Below, piece by piece: positions 50,194-60,061 of a stretch of DNA of 64,000 nucleotides (position 1 is the stretch's first letter; each line of letters starts with the position of its first letter). Under the pieces are notes generated by a model. That model saw only the letters and a list, made by a program, of their open reading frames with translations, did not search any database and was not told the origin of the DNA. A program made the position numbers and the translations under genes. Location: positions 32,268,536 to 32,332,535 of the forward strand of contig NC_067198.1 in assembly GCF_000699445.3 (NCBI RefSeq). Reading direction: 5' to 3'. Source of the DNA: Schistosoma haematobium (taxonomy: Eukaryota; Platyhelminthes; Trematoda; Strigeidida; Schistosomatidae).

Positions 50194-50856
50194 CAGAATG
50201 AGGATTTGTGGAGATTGTAGTAATTTTAATAGTTAAACACATGAATCGATCTAAGCTAGTTACTTTTTATAAAGCATTAGAATCGGATGCAACAAACTGA
50301 AATCTCATCACAAAGTTTTAAGAAAAATCAAGTTTAATCTCGGCAAAAAGAGATATTCATTACTGTTGAATTCTAGAATAGTACAAAACAGCTAGTAAGT
50401 TACTCTGCAATATGTATTATTTTAGCGATTAATATCTAACTGCGATAAAGACAATCCACTTTGATAAAATTCAAACCGAAAACTAATCGCACATCAGTAA
50501 ATTAATATACTTTTTTGACATATATAACGCAAGAAATCCATTGAAAAATTATTGTTACATAATTAGAAATATGAAATATATTACATATGAACATAGGATA
50601 AAAAATTAATTACCTGGCCACGAAGATATTGTAGCTCGATGAATAGATTCTTTGGCTTCTGATTTACATAAATCTGACAATAATAAACGATTGAATAAAC
50701 TAGACTTTCCGACATTTGTAGAACCTATCAAATATATTGGACCTTATGAAGAAAAGAATAAAAAATATGCTTTATCTGAACTAATTAATTGGTAAATTTG
50801 CAAAAAAAGAAGGTGGAAATAGGATTATGAGGACAAATTGACATCATAGATTGAAA

Positions 50857-50907
<51 letters not shown>

Positions 50908-52845
50908 TGTTGGATGACTATATATAAATTTAATTATATCAGTCTGTTATAGTTAATAATGTGACTGAACAAATGTGCCCTAACCCAAGTTGTTCTACCA
51001 TATCAGCATGGTGAGATAAAATTTACATGAATAACAAAAATGTTAAAATAACTTTATTACTAACAATAGTACGATACAACGTCATTTCAGATGGTGTCCA
51101 GAGGTAAACCTAATGTTAGCAGGATAAGGTTTTGACTGCTTGATACAATGCATTAAGATAAGACTTAACAGTCAGGTTTTAATTGATTAAAGAATGCCTG
51201 GCCCATAAACTTATTTCATTCGAACACCTATCACATTTTATCAGGTTTATTTTGTGTTCATATTCCGTATATAACCAGGTTTATTTCGTCGCATGAAAAG
51301 CTACTTATCCGGCTAATGACCTTGTCTTTGATTCCTAATTTTTCAAGGGTTTAAGTCAATTATATGGTCTCGTGAGTAGCCATCACTCGATCACAATATA
51401 CCAATGCGTTCATTTGTCGATTAGCATTATATTCACTGATTTTAACGATCAAAAATATCATCTGATAGATTCATTAGAAAACACCTACGCTTTAGTGAAT
51501 ATCAGGTTAAAGCACGTAGATTGATTCATCTTCAACAAATAAGCGCTAGCGGATGGATTGAGAAGATACTAGAGAACTTCCGCATAAATTTTATATAAAT
51601 CTCCACGTTTTGCCAGATTATCTTTCGCCGTTTGGTGTGTATTTTCGCTCGACTCTAATCCGTATACTGGTTTGGGACTAGTTGAATGAAGTATTGTTTC
51701 CAGGGTATACTGTCATAGAAGTTATGACAAAAACTGTATTCAATGTAAAGGACTAGTGTATCTAAGGATTACTCAGATACTGTTTAAATATTTGGTGGAG
51801 ATCGGTTTATTGTTTACTCTGAATGCAGTGGATAAGCACAATTATCAAAGACCTATCAACAAATATCACTAATATTAATAATAAAAGTAAGTCGTAAATA
51901 CTGCTCACTTTTACAATGAAAACGTTTAGATAACAGGAAGTCGATTAGTTCTGGTATACCATAACCAGTCAATGCACTAATGATGGAGATGTGATTAATA
52001 TTCTCTTCTGGTATTTTGCTCCTCGAAATCGCTGCTTCCAACAACGCTGAACACCACCTCTCTATGAAATGCGGTCCATCACCTGGTAACTGGTCAGCCT
52101 TGTTACCAACGAGCACATACCTAGGATTGAAAACAATAATTAGCTAGAACTAACCTTTTGCCCTTTAATTCTGTATGTAATTCCGGAATCAAAGAATGTG
52201 GAAGGTTAACCACATCGGCAATAACGATTAAAACCGCATCTTCGTATTTTTGTATTTCCTGGGTTACTTTAGTCAGAAAAGATGACTCATTTATTGTTTC
52301 CTAAATTCTATTTAGGATTAATATGCAAAAGTATATACTTTCGACGCTTCAGTGTGTTTTTGAAGTAGATTACAACGTACACAAAGAGTGAGCACAGGTT
52401 TTCTGTATTTAGAACGAGAAAGTGACCGCCCCGTACTGGACATAATGCTTTTATATTCAGTCGAGGGTATGAAACCTGGATATCCTGCAGCTTTACTATG
52501 TAACGGTGATCCACATCCTGAGCATGTAATAGACAAAGGTGGCAATGATGGATCTTCGTCAGAATAAATTTTGTTCAAATCCTCTGGGGCAAGGGTCCTT
52601 GTAAAGTCCGTAGTTTTACTCCTGGAACTCTGAACAGGAAGATCATCTACATTTCTGTCTTCTAAAACTGTTGAGGATTCTGCATTTGGAAAGTGCTGAT
52701 GAGAAACCGATTCCCAGGTTTCGGAAAGTAATGCTTTATAACACTGTTGTTCTTTTGTATTTATTTTGTACGCAAATTTCTTGCCACATAGACGAATAAT
52801 TTTGGGCACTCCCTTTGATACAAGTGCTAACCGCGACACAAACAT
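36244..52845 (-). CDS. NOA1: mitochondrial circularly permuted GTPase, NOA1/YqeH family
   Basis: Nine minus-strand exons: 52845-52339, 52300-52155, 52120-51909, 50742-50614, 45635-45486, 44793-44459, 40735-40556, 40133-39869, 36509-36244. All are GT-AG with matching phases; 729 codons plus TGA. The start Met is chosen because the frame is blocked by TGA just upstream of 52935 and [18 protein letters not shown] looks like a mitochondrial presequence. A zinc ribbon has CSGC (residues 108-111) and CVRC (155-158). GTPase motifs come in permuted order: G4 NKAD (224-227), G5 SAL (266-268), G1 GSTNVGKS (295-302), G2 region [12 protein letters not shown]3 DTPG. The C-terminal part has [12 protein letters not shown] and GWISVAGL. 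Human NOA1 (~700 residues) acts in mitochondrial translation and respiration; the same role is inferred here. Confidence 0.88.
36925..37420 (+). pseudogene. RTE 3'-part relic in intron 8 of NOA1
   Basis: Degenerate frames read [14 protein letters not shown], then [10 protein letters not shown], and end near RSNGGPDVV, matching the VEDTRKL...GRVLRM...RSQW blocks of other copies. Many stops. Antisense to the host gene. Confidence 0.6.
39010..39235 (-). mobile_element. SINE family A, minus-strand copy with decayed ribozyme
   Basis: Plus-strand GACCACTGAGCCGGCATCC and ATCCAGGACCTTCG are the reversed tRNA-like block. The ribozyme reads AATGAGGAGTCCC...AGGACTAAAG: C3 of the core and the first G of GAAA are changed. 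Confidence 0.6.
39545..39790 (+). mobile_element. SINE family A, sense copy
   Basis: GGATGCCAGCTCAGCGGTCC, AGGTCCTGGGTTCGAG, then GCACTAATGAGGAGTCC, GGGACGAAACGG, ATC, CAGTGC. Stem I, stem II and GAAA are kept, the cleavage triplet is ATC, but core C3 is A. It ends with ACTACAATCTCCACAAATCC, the outer end seen inverted in other copies. About 300 bp from an opposite copy, forming an inverted pair in intron 8 of NOA1. Confidence 0.65.
39869..40133 (-). CDS. NOA1: NOA1-like exon 8
   Basis: Reads [20 protein letters not shown] and ends DVVLSGAG in phase 1 at GTGAGT. Beta-rich C-terminal domain with an Asn-rich insert. Confidence 0.82.
40556..40735 (-). CDS. NOA1: NOA1-like exon 7
   Basis: 180 nt, phase 0 on both sides. 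Reads [20 protein letters not shown] and GRLDVLK, the family motif P...L.PG..L..GG.GRLD. Confidence 0.85.
41045..41478 (-). mobile_element. 430-bp dispersed repeat (copy 2) with RTE-like 3' tail
   Basis: On the minus strand it aligns with 14262-14700 over the full length and ends GGCGCATATGTATTCGG, TTGTACCAATATTTATG, then AAATAAATAAATAAAA. It lies in intron 6 of NOA1, same direction as the gene. One frame encodes a ~60-residue stretch ([20 protein letters not shown]) also visible with changes in copy 1; its origin is unknown to me. Confidence 0.65.
44459..44793 (-). CDS. NOA1: NOA1-like exon 6 (G3)
   Basis: 335 nt, acceptor TTTTTTTTTCTAG. Contains [15 protein letters not shown] with the DTPG box. 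A long insert before it ([16 protein letters not shown]) is not part of the usual core. Confidence 0.87.
45486..45635 (-). CDS. NOA1: NOA1-like exon 5
   Basis: Completes WPGTT and reads [20 protein letters not shown], matching the PGTT..LLKFP stretch of the family. Ends phase 1 at GTAAGT. Confidence 0.85.
46670..46790 (+). repeat. possible tRNA-like SINE relic
   Basis: GACACGATAGGTTAACTGG and GTGTGAATTCGAATTGAGAC resemble A and B boxes at tRNA spacing, but no ribozyme arm follows. Confidence 0.25.
47230..47606 (+). pseudogene. RTE 3'-end relic in intron 4 of NOA1
   Basis: The 3' UTR blocks AACTTGGACTAGCGCACACA and TGTGCCAGGTTTTACG match AACTTGGACCGATGCATATA and TGTGCCTGGTGGTACG of the 20094 element; CACTCTTTGTCTTCCCTTA matches its end of coding. 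Only the last part is left. Confidence 0.55.
47800..47905 (+). mobile_element. SINE family A arm relic
   Basis: GTGCGCTGCTGAGTAGTTC, CAAAACGAATGGCC and CCCAG keep the order of the hammerhead arm with several core changes. Confidence 0.35.
48870..49035 (-). mobile_element. SINE family A, degenerate minus-strand copy
   Basis: The outer end GAGGTTGTGGAGATTGTCGA, an arm with CCCAGTATGAGACTTCTAAG, and a reversed B box (ATCGAACCTAGGACCTTCGG). Confidence 0.45.
49322..49376 (-). ncRNA. hammerhead relic, antisense arm
   Basis: Minus strand: ATCCAGGTGACGAGTCCC, AATAGGACGATATGC, TCTGGAT. Stems I and II remain; C3 is G, GAAA is GATA and the cleavage triplet is lost. Presumed inactive. Confidence 0.5.
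49470..49525 (+). ncRNA. hammerhead relic, sense arm
   Basis: GCTGACAAGTCCCAAACAGG then AAGACACGCGCGTT and GTGGATTCC. Core G8 is A and the GAAA box is disrupted. Presumed inactive. Confidence 0.5.
49800..50260. mobile_element. SINE family A copy with internal ATT repeat
   Basis: Opens TTGAAATCATGAGTCAATC, continues with a decayed hammerhead arm, a reversed tRNA-like block (GGGAATCGAACCCAGGACCT) and the middle domain (AGTCACTAGTGAAAACATGA). After an (ATT)n run comes the outer end GATTTGTGGAGATTGTAG. Intron 4 of NOA1. Confidence 0.55.
50153..50193 (+). repeat. ATT microsatellite
   Basis: About 13 ATT units inside the family A element. Confidence 0.9.
50614..50742 (-). CDS. NOA1: NOA1-like exon 4 (P-loop)
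   Basis: Reads [20 protein letters not shown] and then [16 protein letters not shown]: Walker A and switch I as in NOA1. Confidence 0.9.
50859..50904 (+). repeat. TA microsatellite
   Basis: About 23 TA units in intron 3 of NOA1. Confidence 0.95.
51909..52120 (-). CDS. NOA1: NOA1-like exon 3 (G4, G5)
   Basis: Starts [15 protein letters not shown] with the NKAD guanine-specificity box, and contains [17 protein letters not shown]. The donor GTGAGC leaves phase 1. Confidence 0.88.
52155..52300 (-). CDS. NOA1: NOA1-like exon 2
   Basis: Preceded by a 38-nt intron and followed by a 34-nt intron. Reads [16 protein letters not shown] and [20 protein letters not shown], equal to the YqeH strand VD..D..GS. 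that leads to G4. Confidence 0.85.
52339..52845 (-). CDS. NOA1: NOA1-like exon 1
   Basis: Holds the presequence, an acidic linker and the zinc ribbon, ending EASK in phase 0 at donor GTATAT. The frame is open up to 52935 but without an ATG. Confidence 0.85.
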
Positions 52846-52935
52846 AGTTCGTCTAACTTCTGCTGACAGTTGACATAGGCGGAACTGAGGACTAAGTTCA
52901 GCTAATCGACAGTAACTAAGGTACTTTTTAAGCAA

Positions 52936-55500
52936 ACGGAAGTCTCATGTCTTACAAACAAAAGGATGATAGTTTTATATAAGAATAATCTTAATTGGAT
53001 AATTCATACAAAGAAATTAATTTATTGTAAATGGCAATTACAATCAACAAACTTTAAACACAACCCATAGTTCTACTTAATTACAATCGAATAAATTAAC
53101 TAAATAGGATAGTTGGAATATTCTTGTCTCAGGGAATCTTGAACAACACTTTAATATGATAAGTTTGAATATCAAGGAATCTGGAACAAGAAAAAATAAA
53201 CAATACATTGGTGATAGATAAAGAACTACTGGTGACTAATATGACGTCCTGAAAAACATAAATGATGAAGGCGGTTAGTGAAAAAGCAAACGGCGAAAAT
53301 AGTACAAATATTAACTTTAATTCTGAATAACGAATATTGCTGAGAAGAAACTCCGTCTTGAAACACAAATGTGAGACTATTCAAATTGTTACGCAATTGG
53401 TGAAGATCAACGAACAGATGAGCAAGCATAAATGCATGAACTGATGCAAATGTTTATCAATTAAAGTTATCACATATCAATGGAGTGAGAAGAAACTAAC
53501 AGATTGCGAAAAAGGTGCAAACAATAAAAATGATACTAACGGCAAATCAAAACTAAAAATAAGAATAGTAGTTCAGAAGAAATAAGAGGAAAGCATGGAT
53601 AAGCATAAAGTTCAAAATTAACCAAAGGATAACCCGTATATCTTAGCCACTTGCACTAATTTACATTTTTCACTATTGATAATATTTATGCTTCCAAAAA
53701 TAACTAAGGAATTTATACATTCCCCGTCCGCAGACCATAGTTTGGATTAATGCATGTTCCAAGCAGAACGATGTTACGACACGCTGATTGACCTGTTTTT
53801 GGCCGACCAGAGTTAAAAGGTATATAAATTATATAAATTATAAAATTACTAAACGTTTTCACAGTATGACTGTCACTTATACTTAACTTCGTTATGTGGA
53901 ATATAATCTCGTTCCTATTCAACCGTGTTCTGATTTGAAAACTTGTCTGGTGAAGCAGTGTCCGGAGAATATTAAGCAATAACAGTAGCTGATTCGCATA
54001 GATATCTTAATATCCTTAAGCGGCTCAACTCAACATTTAATGTCTTCACAGCTTGACGTTTATTTTTGACCAAGATAAATACTATGGCACGAAGATTTAA
54101 GAGTTTGAATAATTGTTAGACAAATAGTTCTTGGAATGTAGTGATAAAAATTGAATGGGCATGTATAGTTAATGTCAACTGTAAACTATACGCGTTACAA
54201 CTCCAGATATGATAAATCCCTAGAATTATAGAGCAGCTTGTAATGACTTATTCACAAAAATAAATTATTAAGCTTACTTTTCATGAAGAAATTGCTGAAA
54301 ACGAGCAGTTAAAAAGTGAGCATACTTTCACATAACAAGTTTCACATTTTCCCCGCTAATTAATGTACATACAAGTAATTCTCACGAAGAATTACCGTGC
54401 CTGAAACTACATAACCGTAACATGCTTGGATAAGTCTTAACTTTGATTGTAATACAAATACTCTGCCTTGTTTACTCTGTTCTATTTGGACTTGAGTCAG
54501 TTTAACTTGATTTATTTTCTGAAGAACCAACTAGGTTGGAGGACGTCACAAATACAATGTTTTACTGATTGAAATTTTACAAATGTCATTATTTCTATTA
54601 CAAACGCACTCTTCGTTAACAATGTTGACTGACTGGATCATTTTGACTCAAATATGACAAAGACTAACTACTGAGAACAAACATCACAATTCCAGACCTT
54701 ATACGAGATTCAACATGTCTAAACAATCAGGCGGTTGACATATTATGGAACTGCACCATATTACCACGACTAAAGAGAGATAAGTTGAAACTGGCGAAAT
54801 GGATCGTTCGTTATAAGGCCCCATCACTACATGACAAGCGGTAAATTTGAAAACCAGTCTGTACTATCAGGGACTCCTCTACAGACCTAAGAACAGAATA
54901 ATTTACCAATAACTAAGACCTAGGTATTGCGAACGTCACTTCTAAGTTCAAAGATTAGTCATAATCTGAATCCTCCAGAATAAAGACAAGAAAATTGTGG
55001 AATAGGAAAATGCCTTTGAATAAGTAATTTAATGGTGAGGCAAGTCGCACGCTACTTTTAAAGTATCTAATTAGGACATATTGCATTTCAAATGGCTTTC
55101 GAGATCTGTTGATTTCTTTTGACTTACTAAGAGTACTATTTTTAGAAAACATAAACAAAACCTACCTAGGGTTTAGGAGCCTTAACGACAAGCCTTAATT
55201 GACCAAAATGTCACATAGTTAATGTTAATTAAATTACTGTTTCATTTGCATTATTTCCCAGTGATGAATCATCAATCACAACTGAATTTGTAAATTTGGG
55301 TAGCGTGAGCGTTAGCACTGACATCTGAAACCTATCTTTGTATACTAATAACCAGAAGAGCTTATTCTAATACGTGCATAGTAACATCCGTGCGTCATCT
55401 TGGCAACTACAGGTTGAGTTTACACTTCTGCAAGTTAGCGAAAAAGGGAACAGTACGACGTATGTCCACTAAATTATTGACATTGGTTGCCCTTGGATAG
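52936..55500. other. 5' flank of NOA1; no recognised gene
   Basis: AT-rich. Several short open frames on the minus strand lack motifs and homology that I can see. A promoter for the NOA1-like gene should lie just above 52936, but no clear element stands out. Confidence 0.5.
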
Positions 55501-55525
55501 ATACACATATGTGTAGCCACACATG

Positions 55526-55557
55526 CGTATTCCATACATATATATGTATGGAATACG
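55526..55557. repeat. perfect 32-bp palindrome
   Basis: The first half CGTATTCCATACATAT is followed at once by its exact reverse complement ATATGTATGGAATACG. No spacer and no mismatch. Confidence 0.95.
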
Positions 55558-56045
55558 ATGAAGTTAGAAATGGAGGCAATGACTGTTGCGGAAAAAATCC
55601 CGATCCACACAAAAAACAGCTTAAAATAGATTTACGATTATATAAAATAGACCCTATGTGAGAGACATATCAATTGAGAGATATATGCCCGATTTTAGGG
55701 TTATTTTGAGATTTTCCCCCAAAAAGCATTTTTTTTTTTAAAAAATACAGTGGTATTTTTCCTCGTTGAGTAAATTTCATTGTTTTGATCGTTTATTACG
55801 TATCAAGACTACTGTTTTCACTTTAATTGAATTCATTTCAGTTAAAGTATTCGACTAGAGTACCGTTTTTACCGTTCTCTCAATTAGTTTTGTCGTTGGT
55901 ACTCTTAAGTACCTCATTTTCAATTGTATCTGTTAGTACTTTTGGTCCTAACAATCTACAGTTCTTCACTTTTTGGTCATTGATTATTTTTTTGTTTCTA
56001 AGTATCATCGCATCTCGTTCCTTTTTGAAAAGGACTTTTTCTAAA

Positions 56046-57172
56046 ATGACCGACAGTGTAAAAAAAGCAGTTGCCAACGTCCGGGTTGTCGTTATCCCGT
56101 TGAAAGCGGCATGCAGTGCGACGAGTGCAAAAGCTGGTACCACGAAGTTTGCACGAACTTAGCGCCTGCGGCTTTCAGACGGTTCAGTAAGAAAGGTTGC
56201 GTATGGCTTTGTCAACAGTGCTGTTCGGATGCAAACAGCCTGTTAACCGAGGCCATCTCACTGGTTGATGCTGCAAAGAAGTGTTTTAGCAAGCGTAGTC
56301 GGAACACGTCAAACAGCACTCGATCTGTCGACACACAAATCGACATGAGGCAAACTAAGGTTACTTCGATGGTAGATGACTCACGCCGGTTAAAGAAGGA
56401 AAAGCAGTCTCCAAAGGGGCCTGTCTTAAACAAAAGATCAAGGAAAGTAGGTTCTTCTGTTCCCCGTCTCCCAGATGGGATCCCGCCGGAAACGCCTAGA
56501 AGCCGCGATCACAAGGCTCGGTCAGTTTCAAGCGGTAAACATAACCTGACCTCTCAGGTCGTCGACAACCCCCCAGAATCCAACACTAGGTTTGATGCAA
56601 CTGTTGTTGCTTCTCCCAGCACGGTTGATGAGTGGGTACAGGTTGTAAGGAAGAAAAAAAGTAGCGATATAAAAGGTAATCCTACCCCCGCGAAAGTAGT
56701 CGTAAAATCGAAGGCTGATCATAGCGACAGATCAGCTATTTTTCATAGAATCAAGGAGAGCGAGAGCTCTGAACCTAAAGCTCGTTTTGAGCATGACATT
56801 GTGCTGACTAAGCAGCTGCTCAATCAACTCATGCCTCAAAATATCACCGGGGTCACCTTGCTAAAGGTGTACAGACTAGGGAGTCTAGCAGACTTGAAAC
56901 TAAATCATTCCAGACTGCTTAAAGTAGTATTCAACTCTTCGAACGAACGTGACCTAATTTTACAGAATAGACACAAATTAAAGGGTTCAGGAGTCTTTAT
57001 ACGAAAGGACTTACCGTTGGCAGACCGTGTAAAAAGACAGGAAGCCGAAAAAGAACTACAACTTAGGTTAGACGCTGGCGAAAAAGACCTAAAAATTGTA
57101 AATTTTCGGGTTGTGAGGCTTCGACAGGGAATGATGCCGAAGCCACTCTGGGTGAAGCTCGAAGCCAATTAA
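56046..57172 (+). pseudogene. CR1 ORF1, PHD-finger protein
   Basis: An ATG at 56046 is followed by MTDSVKK and a run of seven A (56060-56066). Reading the PHD Cys residues needs a one-base shift there, after which CQRPGCRYPVESG, MQCDECKSWYHEVC and WLCQQC complete the C2-C2-C4H-C2 pattern. From 56111 the frame is open to TAA at 57172 (353 codons): PHD half, basic Ser-rich middle, and a C-terminal region with LLKVYRLGSL and RDLILQNRHKLKGSGVFIRK, probably an RNA-binding fold. ORF1 proteins of CR1 elements bind element RNA; a PHD finger could target chromatin. Start by slippage, sequencing error or mutation cannot be told apart. Confidence 0.7.
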
Positions 57173-57379
57173 ATAGGCTTCGGATCTGCTACACAAATGC
57201 CCGGAGCTTACTTAATAAGCGATCGGAACTAGGTGTACAGATTGACTCTACAAAGCCAGACATAATCGCAGTTACAGAAACCTGGCTGACACAGGCTATA
57301 GATAGTATGGAACTTGTTTTCGGGGGTTTTACGTTAGTAAGGGCCGACAGAATACAAAAGCGTAAAGGAGGGGGAATTT
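57130..57379 (+). pseudogene. CR1 ORF2, N-terminal endonuclease part
   Basis: Starts in another frame inside the end of ORF1 (the two overlap by tens of bases). Reads RLRICYTNARSLLNKRSELG, KPDIIAVTETWLTQ and KRKGGGIYLF: the Asn, Glu (TETW) and GGG landmarks of an APE-type endonuclease. Cut off by the nested element at ~57379. Confidence 0.75.
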
Positions 57380-59142
57380 ATTTATTTGGACACATGAATA
57401 TTGGTACAAGAGAGCGCCAATATATATGCGCCACACAAAACAATGAAAATTCGAGAGGAATACAAAGAAAGAAAAAAAAAGCTAAGGAGCGCAACAAAAA
57501 AAAAGAGAACAATAACGAAGATATTGGTGTAAGGTAATGTGCTAGTAATCAGGGAACGCAAAGGTACAATCGGAAGAAATCTTTCAGGTAAGGGAGACAG
57601 AACCACTTTTTATGAAGAAAGTAAAAGAAGGTTACAGCAGGATCGCCACTGGCTTCTATTCTGAGCCATATCTGATAACGTCTCTAGCCACTGTGTAGCA
57701 CCATCTCTCAGACCCCAACCAGGGAGTCGTGAAGGACCAACACAAGCCAGTCCTTTGCAGCTTTCTTTCATGCCACGACACCATGTCATGCACTGACCAC
57801 CTCTCCGCTTCTTCCAACCAGTCCCAGAGTCGGCAAATAATGCACGACGTGGAATTCTCTGGGACGACATTCGGAGAACATGTCCAAGCCACCGAAGTCG
57901 GTGTTTCAAGATGGTGACACCAATTGAATTATCATCTCTGTGCCCGAACACACGATGCCGAACCTCTGCATTACTGACATGGTGTTGCCACTGAATGTCA
58001 GCAATCCTTCGGAGACAGCGATGATCGAACACAGAGAGTCGTCTAACATCCTCAACTCGGAGAGGCCAGGTTTCACAAGCATAGAGCAAAACTGCTCTCA
58101 CCGACGCGTTGTAGATCCGACCTTTACGGCCAGACTAACATCACGAAGGCGCCATAGATGGCCCAGATTGGCATAAGCCGCTCTGGCTTTCACTATACGT
58201 GCATTGACCTCATCACTCACACCCCCACCAGCACTTATGCAGCTACCCAGATACACGAACTTTTCGACTACGTCTATCTGTTCACCATCCAGGGTGAGTA
58301 CAGGATTGGAATCCTGCCAGTCTTGTAGGAGTACTTTGCACTTAGAAGGTGCAAAGCACATACCATACCTACGGACACTGATTGCCAACTGATTAAGTGC
58401 GGATTGCATGGCTTGGGCATTATCGCACAGTAAGACAATATCGTCCGCATACTCAAGGTCGAGAAGTCTTTCTCCAGGCAACAGATCCACACCACCATTA
58501 CTTACATCCATCAGAGCTGTTTCGAGAATGTCATCGATGGCAAAGTTGAAGAGGAATGGTGAGATTGGGCAACCCTGCCTAACCCCACTACTCGAATGGA
58601 ACAATGGAGAAAGGTGGTTGTATGCCCTCACTCTGCCTGAGGTGTTTTTATATAGGGCTTTTAGGATGTTAATAAACTTCTCAGGCACACCCTTCTTCAA
58701 TAGACAATCCCAGAGAACAGTTCTGTCCAACGAATCGAAGGCAGCCCTGATGTCAAGAAACACTACGATTGTTGGCCTTTGATAAGTATGGCGGTGTTCT
58801 AACATTTGGCGGAGGGTGAATATATGATCAATACATCCTCGACCAGAACGAAACCCAGCCTGCTCCTCGCGAGTCAATCTTTCTCGGGTTTTGAACAACC
58901 TACGAAGTATGACGGAAGCCAATAGCTTGGACGCAATCGGAAGTAGACTTATCCCCCGATAGTTGTTACAGGAACGACGTGAACCCTTTTTAAAGATAGG
59001 GACAACTATCGACTCATTCCATGACGTTGGCACACTCTCTAGTTCCCAAACCTTTGTAAACAACGTCGTCAATTCCTTAGTCAAAAAGTCACCACCATCT
59101 TTAAAAAGAACCGGAGGTAAGTCATCTGGGCCAGGTGATCCT
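57380..59142 (-). mobile_element. RTE-type retrotransposon nested in the CR1 element
   Basis: Minus strand, 5'-truncated at ~59142 just before the reverse transcriptase (GSPGPDDLPPVLFKDGGDFL). The RT frame at 59084-58098 has IVVPIFKKGSRRSCNNYRGI, QAGFRSGRGCIDHIFTLRQM, FLDIRAAFDSLDR, VRQGCPISPFLFN and YADD at 58451-58440. A one-base loss near 58125 shifts into the C-terminal frame (58101-57610: AVLLYACETWPLRVEDVRR). The 3' UTR ends GGCGCATATATATTGGCG, TTGTACCAATATTCATG and an AAATAAATAAATT tail. The reading frame is otherwise intact, so the insertion is younger than its host. Confidence 0.85.
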
Positions 59143-59980
59143 GTTAAGCAGTCTCAATACTTGGTCCCAAAGTGGTCGATGTCTAATCCTAAGGGACTTT
59201 AATGCACTTGTGGTAGACTGGGAAAATCTGCAAACTGAATCGTCAGAAAATTCCTTCGAGCAGGAACTAGTTGATGCGGTTATCACATGTGGTTTAGTGC
59301 AACATGTGAAAGAAGCGACTAGGTACGACCCGGACACTGAATCATCCTTACTAGATCTGATACTCACTCACTATGTGGATGACGTTGCTAACCTTCATTA
59401 TATGCCACCCCTAGGTAAAAGTGATCACGCAGTTTTAATTTTCGACTTCCATATAACTGTCAGTCACGAGCACACGTCAGCCCAATCTAGACCTAACGTC
59501 TGGAAAGCAAATATACCAGGTATCACGCACTCAGCATCGTTAGTAGATTGGACAATAGACCCAGAGTCCTCAGTTGAAACGGCCTGGGACGCATTTCGAA
59601 ATTCATACTTAAAAGTTACCACACCCCACATCCCTTGGACTATACCAAGGGGGCCGAGAAACTCCCCACCATGGTTCAGTAGGGAGGTTCGCATCCTTCT
59701 CCGTAAGAGAAGAAAAATGTGGGATAGATTTAGGTTACTGGGAACTGATGAAACTAAATCCCAGTATAGAAAAGTCCGGAATACCTGTGCCTCGACCCTC
59801 CGTAAGTCTAGAAAGTTGTACGAAGAAAATACTGTTAAGGAATCCATAGAATGTCCTAAACGCTTGTATTCTTATATAAACCAAAGGACAAAGAGAAGAG
59901 GAAATATTCCTGCTCTATGGGGAGACAACACTGCCGCGTCGCTAGTGGAGGACGACTTTGGTAAGGCTCAAGTGTTCTAA
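59143..59980 (+). pseudogene. CR1 ORF2, endonuclease end and linker
   Basis: Resumes as LLSSLNTWSQSGRCLILRDF and NALVVDW (the usual GDFN is RDFN), then LLDLILTH, GKSDHAVLIFDF (catalytic SDH box) and a long basic linker. Ends at a stop caused by a frameshift at ~59975. Confidence 0.78.
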
Positions 59981-60061
59981 CTACTTCAGCAATGTATACA
60001 CTATAGAAGCACCCTTTCCATCAGCGCATACAGATCCCCACCCACACATACACTGGATAGC

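Noticed and set aside
52846..52935. Longer start of the NOA1-like exon 1
   Set aside because: No ATG in this part and a TGA in frame just above; the Met at 52845 begins a good mitochondrial presequence.
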